64,000 nucleotides of DNA from Winogradskyella undariae (GTDB taxonomy: Bacteria > Bacteroidota > Bacteroidia > Flavobacteriales > Flavobacteriaceae). The notes beneath the pieces are model-generated. The model was given only the letters and a program-made list of their open reading frames with translations. It did no database searches and was not told the DNA's origin. Location: the NCBI RefSeq assembly GCF_013285155.1, contig NZ_JABTEL010000007.1, positions 147,656 to 211,655 of the forward strand, written 5' to 3'. The position numbers and the translations under genes are program-made. Positions 62,542 to 64,000 of the stretch are shown here, one piece after another. The number at the start of each line of letters is the position of its first letter. Position 1 is the stretch's first letter.

Positions 62542-62717
62542 GGATAAGTTATACTGCTTTATAGATTAATTTTAATAAATAATTTATAAAGCAAGTTTAA
62601 ATATTTATAGCAATCAGGGAATCAATTGACTACTGAATTGTGGTTTTTTCAATTGTTAATTATTTCGTTTTTCCATTGTGTTTATATTAATTTTATTGCT
62701 CTAAACAATAAATAAAT

Positions 62718-63644
62718 ATGATAAAAAACTACACAATTGCCTTCATGTTATTACTTACAGGAGGTGTATTTAGTCAGGAAACAATTTCCTTTGAAACCAG
62801 TGAATCTTATACTTTAGGGACATTAAACAACCAAAATGGTTGGGAAGTTACAGAAGATAGCGATGGTGCTTTTCTTCAGAATCAGGTTGTTTCTAATGAG
62901 CAGTCTTCAGATGGTGCTTATGCTTTTAAAAATTCTTATGAGTCGGGTTTTGAACCTCAATGGTTACCAATTTTTGGTGCTGTAAAAAGTTTTGATACTC
63001 CAAAATCATTTGAGGATTTTACATTCTCTTACGATGTTATGGTAACCGAAAGTAATGGAGCAGATTTTGAAATGACGCTTTTTGGTATTGATGCCGATGA
63101 TAATTTTGTTCCTGTAGCAGGTATCGCTATGGAATATCAAGGATTAATTTATACCATTGATAATATTAATTACAGCGCGTTTTATATCGAAGATGCAACA
63201 TGGACTCCAAATACCTGGTTAAACATTAAAATTGAAGTAACGGCTACAGAATTAAAGTATTACTTAAATGATGTTTTGGCACATACACGAAGCAATTTTA
63301 CTTCCGTTGATATTGTTGGTTTTAATATGCTGCATAACAATTATGGTGGTGATGCTTTTTACGATAATTTTAGTTTTGAAAGTGGCACCTTAGGGACTGA
63401 CGATTTTGCAAAAGCATCAGCGTTGAACATTTATCCAAATCCGGTTGCTGATGAATTAAAAATTACAGGCATTCAGAACGAGCAGATTGCACAGTTGGCT
63501 ATTTATAATTTAAATGGACAGAAATTAATGGAAAGTACATCTGTAGATGAGCTGGATGTTAATAATCTTTCAGGTGGCGTTTACATGTTGAATGTTGTAA
63601 CAGTAGATGGTAAGACACATACAGAGAAGCTTTTGAAAAAGTAG
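62718..63644 (+). CDS. T9SS-secreted protein with type A C-terminal sorting domain
   Basis: 308 aa. Signal peptide ends GGVFSQ; the middle (about 22-215) has a jelly-roll/lectin-like pattern of beta strands (ISFETSESYTLGTLNNQNGW, WLNIKIEVTATELKYYLND, AFYDNFSFE). The C-terminal 75 residues are a Por-type sorting domain: LNIYPNPVADELKI, LAIYNLNGQKLM, LSGGVYMLNVVTVDGK, ending LLKK. So it should be exported by type IX secretion and attached or released at the cell surface. Ligand or enzyme activity is not apparent. Confidence 0.9.
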   Translation: MIKNYTIAFMLLLTGGVFSQETISFETSESYTLGTLNNQNGWEVTEDSDGAFLQNQVVSNEQSSDGAYAFKNSYESGFEPQWLPIFGAVKSFDTPKSFEDFTFSYDVMVTESNGADFEMTLFGIDADDNFVPVAGIAMEYQGLIYTIDNINYSAFYIEDATWTPNTWLNIKIEVTATELKYYLNDVLAHTRSNFTSVDIVGFNMLHNNYGGDAFYDNFSFESGTLGTDDFAKASALNIYPNPVADELKITGIQNEQIAQLAIYNLNGQKLMESTSVDELDVNNLSGGVYMLNVVTVDGKTHTEKLLKK

Positions 63645-63668
63645 CGTTAAGTAAATCTTATTTAATTG

Positions 63669-63703
63669 GCCTTGATTATTTTATAATTAAGGCTTTTTTT
63701 TTG
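63669..63703 (+). terminator. Terminator of the T9SS protein gene
   Basis: GCCTTGATT and AATTAAGGC pair around ATTTTAT and are followed by nine T. Confidence 0.8.
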
Positions 63704-63719
63704 TTTGATGGTTTTGTAA

Positions 63720-63975
63720 ACTACTATGTTTTAGGGTGTTGTTTGTGAGAGGATTGTTAGGGAAACCCTTAATGAGCTACGCTCGGTATTTTCGATGAAA
63801 GAATTCTTTCATCTCAATAATCCTTTAGGGGACAATCTAGGCCAAGAAACATAAGTGTAAAGAATTAAATTTATTTTCCCAATTCCCAATCAATAAACCC
63901 TATGAATATTCTATTTTCCTTTGTCAAATGTCCCCTTGAGGGGACTTTAGGGGTGTTGAAAAGAAGAGTGATAAA
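63720..63975. repeat. Repeat-rich gene-free end region
   Basis: No gene-like frame. It holds a perfect 20-bp palindrome GATGAAAGAATTCTTTCATC (63794-63813), and the phrases CCTTTAGGGGACAATCTAGG and TCCCCTTGAGGGGACTTTAG, which form hairpins (TCCCCTTGAGGGGA) and look like dispersed flavobacterial intergenic repeats. Confidence 0.5.
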
Positions 63976-63983
63976 TTAGTACA

Positions 63984-64000
63984 ATGAAAAACGAAATAAT
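63984..64000 (+). CDS. Possible start of a gene cut by the window end
   Basis: ATG at 63984 opens MKNEI before the window ends, after an AT-rich stretch. Too short to judge. Confidence 0.25.

Overview
The window looks like a chromosomal segment of a marine or aquatic member of the Flavobacteriaceae (Bacteroidota). The signs are low GC, Bacteroidota-type -7 boxes (TAnnTTTG) before many genes, a type IX secretion C-terminal sorting domain, PorT, GLPGLI-family and TonB-linked outer-membrane proteins, many SPII lipoproteins with short acidic tails after the lipobox, and a lipoprotein-type (clade II) nitrous oxide reductase. The genus cannot be fixed from this sequence.

Layout. 1-3853: a TetR-controlled tripartite RND efflux operon, cut by the window start; its promoter sits inside a perfect inverted repeat. 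3949-5273: polyprenyl diphosphate synthase plus a small partner. 5281-9279: a nitrosative-stress block made of a three-Cys Rrf2/NsrR-like regulator, a di-iron repair protein (ScdA/RIC), a His-rich multipass membrane protein, a tandem universal stress protein and a flavin-binding protein. Nearly identical 24-bp palindromic elements precede the regulator and the repair gene. 9291-20882: a long minus-strand locus for N2O respiration (cytochrome c, decayed fasciclin gene, nosZ, membrane protein, nosL, CopD-like, nosD, nosF, nosY). It continues into a probable copper-acquisition module with an OprC/NosA-like TonB receptor carrying CxxxM and HxM, plus a Met/His-rich lipoprotein. A CRP/FNR-type dyad precedes this locus, and a similar one at the same spacing precedes the universal stress gene.

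21111-25879: a small outer-membrane protein, then sucA-sucB with a terminator. 25880-26360 holds no large gene but has a possible 38-aa membrane peptide, two identical 20-bp dyad elements and a strong hairpin. 26361-35665: an orphan NarL-type response regulator, a retropepsin-like protein, a membrane-anchored TPR-CHAT protease, a PKD/beta-barrel protein, two lipoproteins and, divergently, an ECF sigma factor with a membrane TPR protein. This stretch carries the scar of a tandem duplication that copied the sigma/lipoprotein promoter region.

35752-44513: housekeeping genes (TatD, asparaginase, tRNA-Ser, ExbB/ExbD operon with PorT, PAP2-like protein, RpoN, AsnS). 44594-48833: an unusual locus with a small four-Cys peptide, a GLPGLI protein and a TonB-linked barrel protein broken at an A10 tract, divergent from an XRE regulator. 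48838-58368: RND/MMPL exporter, DUF5686-like barrel, frr-pyrH, tsf-rpsB-rpsI-rplM and threonylcarbamoyl-AMP synthase. 58413-64000: a 49-aa peptide, an ABC-F protein, a structured intergenic element, a YgiQ radical-SAM protein, a T9SS-secreted protein and a repeat-rich end.

Best candidates for something undescribed: the TPR-CHAT/retropepsin/ECF-sigma cluster, the Cys-peptide/GLPGLI/barrel locus with two out-of-frame homopolymer tracts, and the coupling of nos genes to an OprC-like copper receptor. All functional statements come from reading motifs; no database search was run.
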